Source: Cyclobacteriaceae bacterium | GTDB lineage: Bacteria > Bacteroidota > Bacteroidia > Cytophagales > Cyclobacteriaceae | Direction of reading: 5' to 3' | Length of the DNA stretch: 63,396 nucleotides | Assembly: GCA_020832305.1 (NCBI GenBank) | Contig: JAFIEV010000078.1 | Location: 1-63,396 of the forward strand | Notes under the pieces: generated by a model | What the model saw: the letters and a program-made list of their open reading frames with translations, nothing else | Told to the model about the DNA's origin: nothing | Database searches by the model: none | Shown: positions 52,215 to 61,888 of the stretch, one piece after another | Position numbering within the stretch: position 1 is the first letter of the stretch | Layout: each line of letters starts with the position of its first letter | Position numbers and translations under genes: made by a program

Positions 52215-54038
52215 ATGTTAAAGGCTAACAATTTATTATTTGCAGGGTTTTTAATTCTGCTGTTTCACAATGCTAATGCTATAGAGTATCATGTTTCTAA
52301 AAAGGGAGACAATAATAATCCTGGCACTCGCGAAAAACCTTTATTATCCATCCAGACAGCAGCGAATCATGCACGACCTGGAGATACCATTATTGTACAT
52401 AAAGGTATTTACCGTGAAAAAATAATTCCTCCTAACGGAGGAGAGTCGGCTCTAAAACCAATTGTTTACCAGGCAGCACCAGGCGAAAATGTTTCCATTC
52501 GAGGTTCTGAACAAATCGAAGAATGGGTAATACATGAAGATAATGTCTGGATGGTCGAACTGGACAATGCCTTTTTTGGCAATTACAATCCGTATAACAT
52601 AAATCTTTCAGGTAGTTGGCTGTCATACGGCAGTAAACACCATGTTGGAGAAGTCTATTTAAACGGGTTAGCCTTCCATGAAAAGTTTTCTTTGGAGGAA
52701 GTAAAAAGATTACCCAATTCATGGTTCAGCATAGTTGATAATAATACTACCCGTATCTGGGCCAATTTCGGTTGGGCCGACCCTAATAAAAACCTTGCGG
52801 AGATCAATGTCCGTGAATGTATCATATTTCCTGAAAAGCAGGGATTGAAGCATATCGTGATTGATGGATTTGAAATAAGGCATGCTGCTAGCAATTGGGC
52901 ACCTCCTGACCAATTGCAGAAAGGGGCAATCGGGACACGTTTTGGTTATGGCTGGATAATCAAAAACTGCCGGATCAGTGATGTGAAGAATGTAGCTATT
53001 AGCATTGGGGCTGTGAAGGATTATCATTGGGACAGGGAATATTATTCAAAACCAATATCAGATGGCCAGTATCTGCCAGATATAGATTCCTTTGGACACC
53101 ACCTCATAATTAATAATTCTATTGTGCGTTGTGGACAAGCAGGAATTGTAGGTACCTGGGGGTGTGTGGGAAGTGTAATAGAAAATAATTACATAAGCAA
53201 AATTAATTTCAAAAATGAATTTGGCGGTGCTGAAACAGCAGCAATCAAATTACATTTTCCAATTGATGTAATTATTCGCAATAATTACTGCAAAGGAGTG
53301 GCAGGGCTGCAACACCGCACTAAAGGAATATGGCTCGACTGGGGTGTCCAAAATACAAGGGTAACTGGGAATGTAATCACTGATTATCAGTCTGAAGGAT
53401 TTAAGCTCGAAGTTGGACACGGACCTATCATAATAGATAACAACCTTTTTCTCAATTCTGAAATAGTACAATGGGGCGATGCGGGATTGTTTATGCACAA
53501 TCTATTTTATTATTGCACCTTTACTTTTAAAAATGATGAGAGGATAGTACCATATTATGAACCTCATTCAACAAAAGAGGCAGGAAGAGGAATGACTTTA
53601 AATAATTACGACCAGTACCATAACAATATTTTTATTGGCAATGGACTGGATGGTATGTCAGGGAAACAAATTGGCACAAGGTTTAACCACAATGTATTTC
53701 TTGAAGGTGCCCAAAAAAATAAAGACCAGGATCATGAAAGTATTGTTGATGCAATTCAAACCGAATTTGATTTTCAAAAAGGCTCACATCCTCAAACTAT
53801 TGGTTTTAAAGTAGGTGATAAATTGTTCGCACAAGTATATCCATTGATTACCTCAGAATATATTGGAGTATTGCCGGTTCCAAAAATGTCAATGAAAAAA
53901 TCGGATGGCTCCACACTTGATATAATAACTGATTATTTGGGTAATCCAATCGAGAAAGATAGTGTAATGCCTGGTCCATTTCAGAATATTAGAAGCGATA
54001 GAAATCTATTTGAGGTTTGGCCCAAATCAAATAAATAA
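52215..54038 (+). CDS. Secreted right-handed parallel beta-helix protein
   Basis: About 607 residues from the ATG at 52215 (MLKANNL); a longer frame from 52167 adds an implausible N-terminus. The signal peptide ends near ANAIEY. The opening YHVSKKGDNNNPGTREKPLLSI and PGDTIIVHKGIYRE are typical of beta-helix pectate-lyase-like proteins, followed by repeated rungs such as IIKNCRISDVKNVAISIG and VIENNYISKINF. Polysaccharide lyases and some hydrolases share the fold; catalytic residues cannot be picked out by eye. Its place before two GH106 genes suggests action on the same glycan. Confidence 0.82.
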   Translation: MLKANNLLFAGFLILLFHNANAIEYHVSKKGDNNNPGTREKPLLSIQTAANHARPGDTIIVHKGIYREKIIPPNGGESALKPIVYQAAPGENVSIRGSEQIEEWVIHEDNVWMVELDNAFFGNYNPYNINLSGSWLSYGSKHHVGEVYLNGLAFHEKFSLEEVKRLPNSWFSIVDNNTTRIWANFGWADPNKNLAEINVRECIIFPEKQGLKHIVIDGFEIRHAASNWAPPDQLQKGAIGTRFGYGWIIKNCRISDVKNVAISIGAVKDYHWDREYYSKPISDGQYLPDIDSFGHHLIINNSIVRCGQAGIVGTWGCVGSVIENNYISKINFKNEFGGAETAAIKLHFPIDVIIRNNYCKGVAGLQHRTKGIWLDWGVQNTRVTGNVITDYQSEGFKLEVGHGPIIIDNNLFLNSEIVQWGDAGLFMHNLFYYCTFTFKNDERIVPYYEPHSTKEAGRGMTLNNYDQYHNNIFIGNGLDGMSGKQIGTRFNHNVFLEGAQKNKDQDHESIVDAIQTEFDFQKGSHPQTIGFKVGDKLFAQVYPLITSEYIGVLPVPKMSMKKSDGSTLDIITDYLGNPIEKDSVMPGPFQNIRSDRNLFEVWPKSNK

Positions 54039-54053
54039 CTTTAATAATAAGCT

Positions 54054-57000
54054 ATGATATCCTGGAAAGAAACAATTAGACCAATCGCATTTATTTTTTG
54101 TTTGCAAATATTAGGATGTGCGGAAAGGCCAAAAGAAGTTTCTTATTTTGATACGCGACCAAATATTGATTATCAAAAGCTGAAAGAAGGCTTTAACAAT
54201 ATCCCACAGGAAGCGAAAATGAGAACCTGGTGGTTCTGGATGAACGGGATCGCAACCAAAAAGTCTGTTACCCAGGATTTGGAAGCCATGAAAGAAAACG
54301 GTATCGCCGGAGCAATTCTAATTGACAATGGAGGTGACTATGCACCTATTGGCCCTACATTCATGAGTGAGGAATGGAAGGCTCTCTTTGCCCATGTAAT
54401 CAAAGAGGCTGACAGGTTAGGAATAGAAATCAGCCTTAACATTCAGAGTGGAGCTGGCGATCCGGGAAATCCAAATATTGAAGATGATAATGGTCTGAAA
54501 AAAATAACCTGGAGTGAAAAACAGGTAACAGGTCCGGGGATTATAGAAGTTGAGCTTGACATGCCGCCCAATATTATCTTTTATAAAGACATAACAATTC
54601 AGGCCATTAAAACACCGCAGCCAGACATAGTAATGGATGACCTGATAAAAAACTGGAGTGTAAAAAGTTTCAATAAAAAGCAAATGTGGAATGAGGAACT
54701 GGACCGTTTCGATATGAATCAGTTTTATGATACTTATGCTGATGATATAAAAACTCCTGTAATTGAAGAAAATGAAATCATCGACCTGAGCAAACATTTC
54801 ATCGATGGCAAACTCATATGGGAAGTTCCGGCAGGGGAATGGACAATAATTCGGTATGGCTATACTTCAACCGGGAAAAGAAACAATTATGCCAGTCCGG
54901 GGTATAAAGGTGGTTTGTGTTATGATCCGATTCATAAAAGGGGAATAAATGCCCAATGGAAAGATGTGGTTAAGCCGTTAATTGATATTGCCAAAGAAAA
55001 TGGTAACAGCCTCAAATACGTCCATGTCGATAGCTGGGAAATGGGAACCACCAATTGGACTCATGATTTTGAGCATGAATTTAAAGAACGACGTGGGTAC
55101 GGGATTGAACCCTACTTACCGGTTTTGACGGGGCGCATAGTGGGTAGCCGTGAAATCTCCAATCGTTTATTGGAAGATTTTCGATTAACAATTGGTGATA
55201 TGGCAGCCGAATATAATTATACAGAAATGCGCCGTCTGGCACATGCTGAGGGAATCTCAATGCACTCAGAATCTGCCGGTCCCCACTTACCTCCTGTAGA
55301 TGGCTTAAAAACCTTGGGTGTAAATGATATACCCATGGGAGAATCATGGGCCATATCCCCTACGCATCGCATCTCTGAAGGTAGACGAGTTCATGTAAAG
55401 TTAGGCTCAAGTGCTGCCCACATTTATGGAAAGCGGTTTTTTGCCAGTGAAATGCCCACTTCTGTTGGCCCAATATGGGAACGAAGCCCTGCGGATGTAA
55501 AGAATCTGTTCGACAGGGCATTTTGTACCGGAGTTAACAGGGTAAACTGGCATACCTATACTTCCTCTCCCGACGAATATGGCTTGCCTGGCATTGCTTA
55601 TTTTGCAGGGACACACCTGAACAGAAATGTTACCTGGTGGAAAGAAGCCAAGACATTTATAGATTACATCAGTCGCACACAACATATGTTAACTCAAGGC
55701 TTACATGTTGCAGATGTATTGGGATACATAGGCAGTGGTGTGCCCTTGTTTGGATTCCTCGATAGCGACCGGGGTGATATTCCTCCCGGTTATGCCTGGG
55801 ATATGTGTAACAGCGATGTGTTGTTAAACCGGGCAAGTGTAAAAAATGGACGTATTTACCTGCCAGATGGTAAAAATTATGCATTATTGGCACTTTCTGA
55901 TCATAAGGATATTTCCCTGGAAGTTTTAGTAAAAATTGCAACGATGGTCAAACAAGGGATTATCCTGGTTGGAAATCCGCCGGAAAGAGCATCAGGGTTG
56001 ACGGGTTATCCAAATTCAGATAAAGAGGTCCAGGCTATTGTTAAAGAACTATGGGGCAAAGCTGATGGAATACATGCCTATGTTAATACATATGGAAAAG
56101 GAAAAGTGTATGCAGGGAAGACGGTTGCTGAGGTTCTGGAATTAGAGAAAATCAAACCGGATTTGGCCTGGGAACCTAAAGAAAATATTGATTTGGCATA
56201 CATTCACCATACCTCGGACGATGTGGATGTTTATTACGTGCTGAACAAATGGGCCTGGCAAGGAATCAACGATTTGGAATACAGGTATCTGCCAGGTTTG
56301 CCCGACAGATATATTCAAACCAATTGCACTTTTAGGATCAATGGTATTAGGAAAATAGAACGCTGGGATCCGGTTACTGGTGAAATTACTCCTGTAAATG
56401 TTTATGAAAAAGGAGATGGAACCTACACCTTACCCGTTTCTTTGGAACCTGAAGGTGCTGCCTTTTATGTTTTTAGTAAAGCAAAAAAAGCAATTAACAT
56501 TACCAGAATTGAAAAAGACGGAGAAATTCTGACCGAAGGGAATTCTCCATTTACAATTGGGTCATCAAAAGTCTTTGTTCGTGATAAGAATGTAGAGGTT
56601 TTGGAAGGAGGTGAATATTCTTTGACACTGGAAAATGGCAAAGAAATTAATATTAAAGCTTCGCCAACAAAGAATGTCGTAGATATTGATGGGCCATGGC
56701 AAGTTACTTTTATGGAAAAACCTTTACTGGGAGAACCATTCTCCGATACTTTTAATGAACTTACATCCTGGACAGAATCCGAAAAACACAGAATCAAATA
56801 TTTCTCAGGTACGGCCCTTTACGAAAATAGCTTTCAGCTTGAAAGAAATGATACGTCGAAATACAGAGCTTATTTAAACCTTGGAAAAGTAGGTGATATA
56901 GCAACTGTAAAACTGAATGACAATGAAGTGGGAGTCTATTGGAAACCTCCATATATCGCCGATATTACCGACTATCTGCAAACTGGTGAAAATAAACTTG

Positions 57001-57209
57001 AGATTTCAGTTACTAATTTATGGGTAAACAGATTGATTGGTGACGAAAAATTACCCATCGAAGAAAGAAAAGCCACTACCAATTTGGTAAATGATAAAGC
57101 TCGCTATGATAAACTAACAAAACCCGATGCCGATATACATTTGAGATATTCGGGTTTGATGGGTCCGGTTAAAGTTCAATATTCTGTAATTTGTGATATG
57201 CCTGAATAA
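54054..57209 (+). CDS. GH106-type glycoside hydrolase lipoprotein, first copy
   Basis: 1051-residue enzyme of the GH106 (alpha-L-rhamnosidase) family type. The lipobox LQILGC gives Cys22. The N-terminal TWWFWMNGIATKKSVTQDLEAM is typical, and the TIM-barrel part has VHVDSWEMG (Glu329) and MHSESAGPHLPP (Glu406), both acidic motifs shared with the next gene and candidate catalytic sites. A galactose-binding-like beta-sandwich near 910-1030 (LGKVGDIATVKLNDNEVGVYW) closes the protein. It probably removes rhamnose at the cell surface or in the periplasm. It starts 15 bases after the beta-helix gene. Confidence 0.88.
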   Translation: MISWKETIRPIAFIFCLQILGCAERPKEVSYFDTRPNIDYQKLKEGFNNIPQEAKMRTWWFWMNGIATKKSVTQDLEAMKENGIAGAILIDNGGDYAPIGPTFMSEEWKALFAHVIKEADRLGIEISLNIQSGAGDPGNPNIEDDNGLKKITWSEKQVTGPGIIEVELDMPPNIIFYKDITIQAIKTPQPDIVMDDLIKNWSVKSFNKKQMWNEELDRFDMNQFYDTYADDIKTPVIEENEIIDLSKHFIDGKLIWEVPAGEWTIIRYGYTSTGKRNNYASPGYKGGLCYDPIHKRGINAQWKDVVKPLIDIAKENGNSLKYVHVDSWEMGTTNWTHDFEHEFKERRGYGIEPYLPVLTGRIVGSREISNRLLEDFRLTIGDMAAEYNYTEMRRLAHAEGISMHSESAGPHLPPVDGLKTLGVNDIPMGESWAISPTHRISEGRRVHVKLGSSAAHIYGKRFFASEMPTSVGPIWERSPADVKNLFDRAFCTGVNRVNWHTYTSSPDEYGLPGIAYFAGTHLNRNVTWWKEAKTFIDYISRTQHMLTQGLHVADVLGYIGSGVPLFGFLDSDRGDIPPGYAWDMCNSDVLLNRASVKNGRIYLPDGKNYALLALSDHKDISLEVLVKIATMVKQGIILVGNPPERASGLTGYPNSDKEVQAIVKELWGKADGIHAYVNTYGKGKVYAGKTVAEVLELEKIKPDLAWEPKENIDLAYIHHTSDDVDVYYVLNKWAWQGINDLEYRYLPGLPDRYIQTNCTFRINGIRKIERWDPVTGEITPVNVYEKGDGTYTLPVSLEPEGAAFYVFSKAKKAINITRIEKDGEILTEGNSPFTIGSSKVFVRDKNVEVLEGGEYSLTLENGKEINIKASPTKNVVDIDGPWQVTFMEKPLLGEPFSDTFNELTSWTESEKHRIKYFSGTALYENSFQLERNDTSKYRAYLNLGKVGDIATVKLNDNEVGVYWKPPYIADITDYLQTGENKLEISVTNLWVNRLIGDEKLPIEERKATTNLVNDKARYDKLTKPDADIHLRYSGLMGPVKVQYSVICDMPE

Positions 57210-57226
57210 AAGAAGATTAATTCTTT

Positions 57227-60200
57227 ATGATTTCTATGAGAAATAATTTTTTCAGACTACTGATGGTAGTCTTATTGTTTAATTTATCCGCTTGTCTTTC
57301 GAAAGAAGATAATGCTGACCTTGATAACGATGTGGTCCGATTTAAGACATCTGAAAACCTTGAGAAAGACTTTTTAAATCCACCTGGCTATGCCAGAACC
57401 CGCGCTTACTGGTGGTGGCTTGAAGGCAATATATCGAAGGAGGGAATTTTGAGGGACCTTTCTGAAATGAAAAAAACAGGAATACTGGGAGCGATGATTT
57501 TTGATGCAGGTTCTTCCAGTTATGAGAGTGGGGGCAATACGTACATTAATACAGTTGCAAGGAGTGAAGCAGGCCCTGTTTTCATGAGTGATGAATGGCG
57601 GGAGTTATTTGTATATGCCTGCCGGGTTGCAGATAGCCTGGGAATTGAAGTTAGCCTCAATATGGGCAGTGGCTGGAACTCCGGTGGTTCATGGGTAACG
57701 CCCGAGCATGCATCCAAAAAAGTTGTGTGGAGCGAAACCAAAGTAAGCGGCCCTGCAACTATTCAGCAACCACTGCCCCTTCCTGAAGGATTGCTGCATA
57801 CCTATTATTATTTTTACCGGGGTGAATATTACTGGGAGCCGGTAACCGTGCTGGCACTTAAATTAACGCCTTATGCTTCGGAAGTTGAGCCCCTTGAAAA
57901 TTTTGTCCTCAAAGCGGTACACTCAATCAATATTCCTTATACCGACAATGAACTGGGCCATGACTGGGCGACGCTTATAAAAGAAGAGCAGTCGGGAGAG
58001 AACGATTGCCATGTTAAAATTGATGATATCATTGACATCAGTGACAAGGTAGATGCCAAAGGAAATATTTTATGGGATGTGCCTGAAGGAGAGTGGACAA
58101 TTCTTCGTTTCGTATCGACAGGGTCAGGCGTGCGTGTTTCAACACATAGTCCGGGTGGCGGTGGACTGGCCATCGATTACCTAAGCAGTGAGGCAATGGA
58201 GCTTCATTATAATAATATTGCTGGCATCCTGGTTGAGGACCTCCGACGAAAGGGAATAAAAAGCCTTAAGTATTTGCATGATGATAGCTGGGAGCTAAGA
58301 GCCGCCAATTGGACGGGTGTATTTCCGGAGGAGTTTGAAAAAGCCCATGGTTATTCCATTTATAAATATTTACCTGTGTTAACCGGAAAGATTATAGACA
58401 ATCGTGAGGTTTCGAATCGGTTCTTATATGATTTCAGGCGTACAATAGGTGATCTGATATGGAAAAATCATTACGTAAAGTTTGCAGAATTAAGCCATGC
58501 AGATGGCCTTGCCATTCATTCTGAATCCGGAGGACCTCACTCTGCACCGATTGACGGGATGAAGAATCTGGGCCAGAATATAATCCCCATGGGTGAATTC
58601 TGGATTCGTACCGGAACACATCGGGTTGAACCGCACCGGCGAATATATATCAAGCAGGCGGCATCGGTTGCCCATACCTATGGAAAACGTTTTGTTTCAG
58701 CAGAAGGGCCGACCAGCATCGGCCCACACTGGGAGGAAGATTTCTTTCATATGAAACCCACTCTAGACAGGGTTTTTTGTGAGGGACTTAATCGTTTTGT
58801 TATCCATACATTGACACACTCTCCTGAAAAAGAAGGAAAACCCGGTATTGAATACTTTGCAGGGACCCATTTTAATCCCAATGTCACCTGGTGGGGTCAA
58901 AGCCGGGCGTTTCTTGACTGGACAAGCCGCATTTCTTTTATGCTTTCTCAGGGCTTGTTCACAGCTGATGTTTGTATCTATTACGGTGATAATGTACCTA
59001 ACCAGGTTCCGCTGAAGCATATCCGTCCTGATCTGGGTGAAGGATACGATTATGATGTGACCAATACTGAGGTTATCATGTCACGTATGTCAGTCCGCGA
59101 TGGAAAGATTGTTTTGCCCGACGGCATGAGTTATCATGTGCTTGTGCTGCCTGTGCGCAAGGCTATTCCCCTCGAGGTTTTGGAAAAAATACAGGAACTG
59201 GTAAAAGAAGGAGCAACGGTAATTGGGCCCGTACCGGAAACGTCAGTTGGATTGAAAGATATTGGAAATGCAGAAAGCAGAGTCCGGCAGATAGCATCTG
59301 AGTTATGGGGAGAAATAGATGGTGCAACAATCACGGAAAACAGCGTTGGCAAAGGCAAGGTAGTTTGGGGAAAAAGCATCCGTGAGGTTCTTCTGGAAAA
59401 AGGAGTTATGCCTGATTTCACCTTCAAAAGTACCCGCGAATATGAGCTGGAGAGCGGTTCACCAATGCATCATTACAACATTGATTATATACACCGGAGC
59501 ACAGAAACCGCAGAAATATACTATGTTGTAAACCGTAATGACCATCCCGATTTCATCAATGCAACATTCAGGGTCGCCGGTAAAGTTCCGGAATTATGGT
59601 ATCCTGAAACCGGGAAGGTAGTTGATCATAAAATCTTCATCTCGGATAATAACAGTACTTCGATGCCGCTGTTTCTTGAGCCCTACGGCTCGGTAATGGT
59701 GGTGTTTCGGAAACCAGCAGACGGGTACCATATCGTTTCCCTTAAGATGGATGGCCATGAGGTTTTTCCCGGATTACCCGGTAGTGACATTGATAAAGCA
59801 CCATTTATCATTAATGATGCCGGCAACCTTGTGTTTACAAATGGTGCAAATTATAGTATTAGCTGGTTTGATGGAAGAAAACAGGAATTTGATGTTACCG
59901 GTAAGCTGGCAGAACAATCTATTGAAGGCGACTGGCAAGTGGAGTTTGACAATAAGTGGGGAGTACCTGAAAAGACGGTATTTAAATCACTGACATTGTG
60001 GAATGAGCACAATGATCCCACAATAAAATATTACAGCGGGGCAGCGGTGTATAAAAAGAATTTTCAACTTTCAGCAAGCCAGTTGGAGAACAACAACATC
60101 ATGCTTGATTTAGGTGAGATGTATAATGTTGCAGAAGTTACCATCAATGGCCAGAATACGGGAGTTTGGTGGATAAAACCATTCAGGAATGAAGTGACAA

Positions 60201-60403
60201 GATACCTGAGGGCAGGAGAAAATTCTCTGGAGATAAAGGTGGTCAACCTCTGGCCAAACAGAATTATCGGTGATCAGTTGCTTCCTGAGAAAGAGCGATT
60301 TACAAAAACCAATGTAGTAAAGTTTACAGCCGATTATCCCTTGCTTCCTTCAGGTTTAGCTGGGCCTGTAGCACTTACGTTTTATCCCGATGTTAAGAAA
60401 TGA
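57227..60403 (+). CDS. GH106-type glycoside hydrolase lipoprotein, second copy
   Basis: 1058-residue paralogue of the previous gene, 17 bases downstream. The lipobox is FNLSAC, and AYWWWLEGNISKEGILRDLSEM corresponds to the first copy. The acidic motifs are LHDDSWELR (Glu356) and IHSESGGPHSAP (Glu433). The C-terminal sandwich has LGEMYNVAEVTINGQNTGVWW. The copies differ throughout, so they probably act on different rhamnose linkages. Its end marks the rightward end of locus 2; the convergent Gfo/Idh/MocA gene stops 66 bases away. Confidence 0.88.
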   Translation: MISMRNNFFRLLMVVLLFNLSACLSKEDNADLDNDVVRFKTSENLEKDFLNPPGYARTRAYWWWLEGNISKEGILRDLSEMKKTGILGAMIFDAGSSSYESGGNTYINTVARSEAGPVFMSDEWRELFVYACRVADSLGIEVSLNMGSGWNSGGSWVTPEHASKKVVWSETKVSGPATIQQPLPLPEGLLHTYYYFYRGEYYWEPVTVLALKLTPYASEVEPLENFVLKAVHSINIPYTDNELGHDWATLIKEEQSGENDCHVKIDDIIDISDKVDAKGNILWDVPEGEWTILRFVSTGSGVRVSTHSPGGGGLAIDYLSSEAMELHYNNIAGILVEDLRRKGIKSLKYLHDDSWELRAANWTGVFPEEFEKAHGYSIYKYLPVLTGKIIDNREVSNRFLYDFRRTIGDLIWKNHYVKFAELSHADGLAIHSESGGPHSAPIDGMKNLGQNIIPMGEFWIRTGTHRVEPHRRIYIKQAASVAHTYGKRFVSAEGPTSIGPHWEEDFFHMKPTLDRVFCEGLNRFVIHTLTHSPEKEGKPGIEYFAGTHFNPNVTWWGQSRAFLDWTSRISFMLSQGLFTADVCIYYGDNVPNQVPLKHIRPDLGEGYDYDVTNTEVIMSRMSVRDGKIVLPDGMSYHVLVLPVRKAIPLEVLEKIQELVKEGATVIGPVPETSVGLKDIGNAESRVRQIASELWGEIDGATITENSVGKGKVVWGKSIREVLLEKGVMPDFTFKSTREYELESGSPMHHYNIDYIHRSTETAEIYYVVNRNDHPDFINATFRVAGKVPELWYPETGKVVDHKIFISDNNSTSMPLFLEPYGSVMVVFRKPADGYHIVSLKMDGHEVFPGLPGSDIDKAPFIINDAGNLVFTNGANYSISWFDGRKQEFDVTGKLAEQSIEGDWQVEFDNKWGVPEKTVFKSLTLWNEHNDPTIKYYSGAAVYKKNFQLSASQLENNNIMLDLGEMYNVAEVTINGQNTGVWWIKPFRNEVTRYLRAGENSLEIKVVNLWPNRIIGDQLLPEKERFTKTNVVKFTADYPLLPSGLAGPVALTFYPDVKK

Positions 60404-60469
60404 TCCTGTTAAGTAAAAAGGAAACGGATTAACAGATAGGATAAAAGCCGGTTTTGAAGATTATTTCAC

Positions 60470-61813
60470 TCACACCTTCATCTCCCAACCCGGCTCATAC
60501 TCCCGCGACCAATGCTTCATGGCTTCGGGGTCCTTGAGGATATAACCTGTGGCGGGATCTACCTCCAGCGAATGCCCTACCCGCTGGGCGATATTGCCTA
60601 GTTGCAATAATACGGTGCTCATATGGCTCGACTCCAAATCTGATCTCAGCTGTGTGCCATTCATAATGGCATCGTAAAAATTATAAATATGCAGGGCATC
60701 CAGCTGCTGGGCCGGACTGGCAGTATTCCTGGGATCAATTTTTTCTTTGTCCTCAACTGACTTTATTTTTTCTCCCTTGAGATCATAAATATGATAACCA
60801 TTGCCCTGGGTAATGTGTAAAGTGCCTTTATCTCCATAAAATATGGCACCGACCGAACTGCCTTCCACGTAATGGCCATTGCAACTGCGCCCTTCCCAGG
60901 TCATGGTAAACCCTTCTTTAAAATCCATCGTAATCACCTGGGTATCCGGGGTTTCCCAGTCGTCCTGATAATGATAACGTCCTCCGTTGGAGCTCACCTT
61001 CACCGGATATCCTACGTCCATACCCCAACGCAAAATATCAACCATATGGGTGCCATTGTTCAGTGCTTCACCTGTGCCCCAGTGCCAGAACCAATGCCAG
61101 TTGTAATGCACATAGTTGTCTTTAAATGCCTTACGGGGCGCAGGTCCCTGCCATAATTCCCAATCCAGCCATTCCGGTACTGGGGCTTCTTTGCCAATGC
61201 CAATGGGCTCACGGTTATTGGTATACCAGCTTTTGCCAAAGTATGGTTTGCCTATAACGCCCGATCTAAGGGCTTCTATACCCTCAGCTACTTTGGGCCA
61301 TGAGCGTCGCTGATTGCCTACCTGTACGACTTTTTTGTATTTTTTGAGGGCTTCCAGCAAAATTTCGCCTTCAGCAGGACTGTGGCTGCAGGGTTTTTCC
61401 AGATACACATGCTTATCCGCTTTCAGCGCCATAAGGGCAGCCGGAGCATGCCAATGGTCGGGTGATGATACAATCAAGGCATCGAGGCTTTTATCTTCTA
61501 GGACTTTTCGCAGGTCAGGGGTAGCTTTGGGTCTTGCTCCTGTAACTTCTGCTACTGCCGAGATGCATCGCTCTGCCGCTGTGCTGTCTACATCGCAGAT
61601 GTGCGCGACCTGGCAATAATCCTGAGCGGCAAAGTTGGTGGCCAGTGCCGTACCTCGTTTATTTACACCCATTACAGCCACATTGATTTTTTTGTTGGCA
61701 CCTATGATGTTGCCATAACTTTTTGCACTAAATGCCGGGAGTATACCCCCGAAAGACACAGCTGCTGAGCTTATTGCAGCTTTCTTTATAAAATCCCTGC
61801 GTCGATTGTCCAT
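60470..61813 (-). CDS. Tat-exported Gfo/Idh/MocA-family oxidoreductase
   Basis: 447 residues from the ATG at 61813 (MDNRRRDFIKKAA); a TTG 63 bases upstream would add residues in front of the Tat signal. The signal RRRDFIKKAAISSAAVSFGG fits export as a folded enzyme. The nucleotide-binding start is NVAVMGVNKRGTALA, and the family lysine motif is YLEKPCSHS. Such enzymes carry NAD(P) and oxidise or rearrange sugars; some Bacteroidota relatives form 3-keto glycosides. It lies downstream of the isomerase gene in a leftward pair. Confidence 0.87.
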   Translation of the reverse strand: MDNRRRDFIKKAAISSAAVSFGGILPAFSAKSYGNIIGANKKINVAVMGVNKRGTALATNFAAQDYCQVAHICDVDSTAAERCISAVAEVTGARPKATPDLRKVLEDKSLDALIVSSPDHWHAPAALMALKADKHVYLEKPCSHSPAEGEILLEALKKYKKVVQVGNQRRSWPKVAEGIEALRSGVIGKPYFGKSWYTNNREPIGIGKEAPVPEWLDWELWQGPAPRKAFKDNYVHYNWHWFWHWGTGEALNNGTHMVDILRWGMDVGYPVKVSSNGGRYHYQDDWETPDTQVITMDFKEGFTMTWEGRSCNGHYVEGSSVGAIFYGDKGTLHITQGNGYHIYDLKGEKIKSVEDKEKIDPRNTASPAQQLDALHIYNFYDAIMNGTQLRSDLESSHMSTVLLQLGNIAQRVGHSLEVDPATGYILKDPEAMKHWSREYEPGWEMKV

Positions 61814-61888
61814 GATTAGAATAAAATATGCTACTGAAAAATATAGATTTTTGTATCTAATACAATATTTATCCAAATATTGACCATT

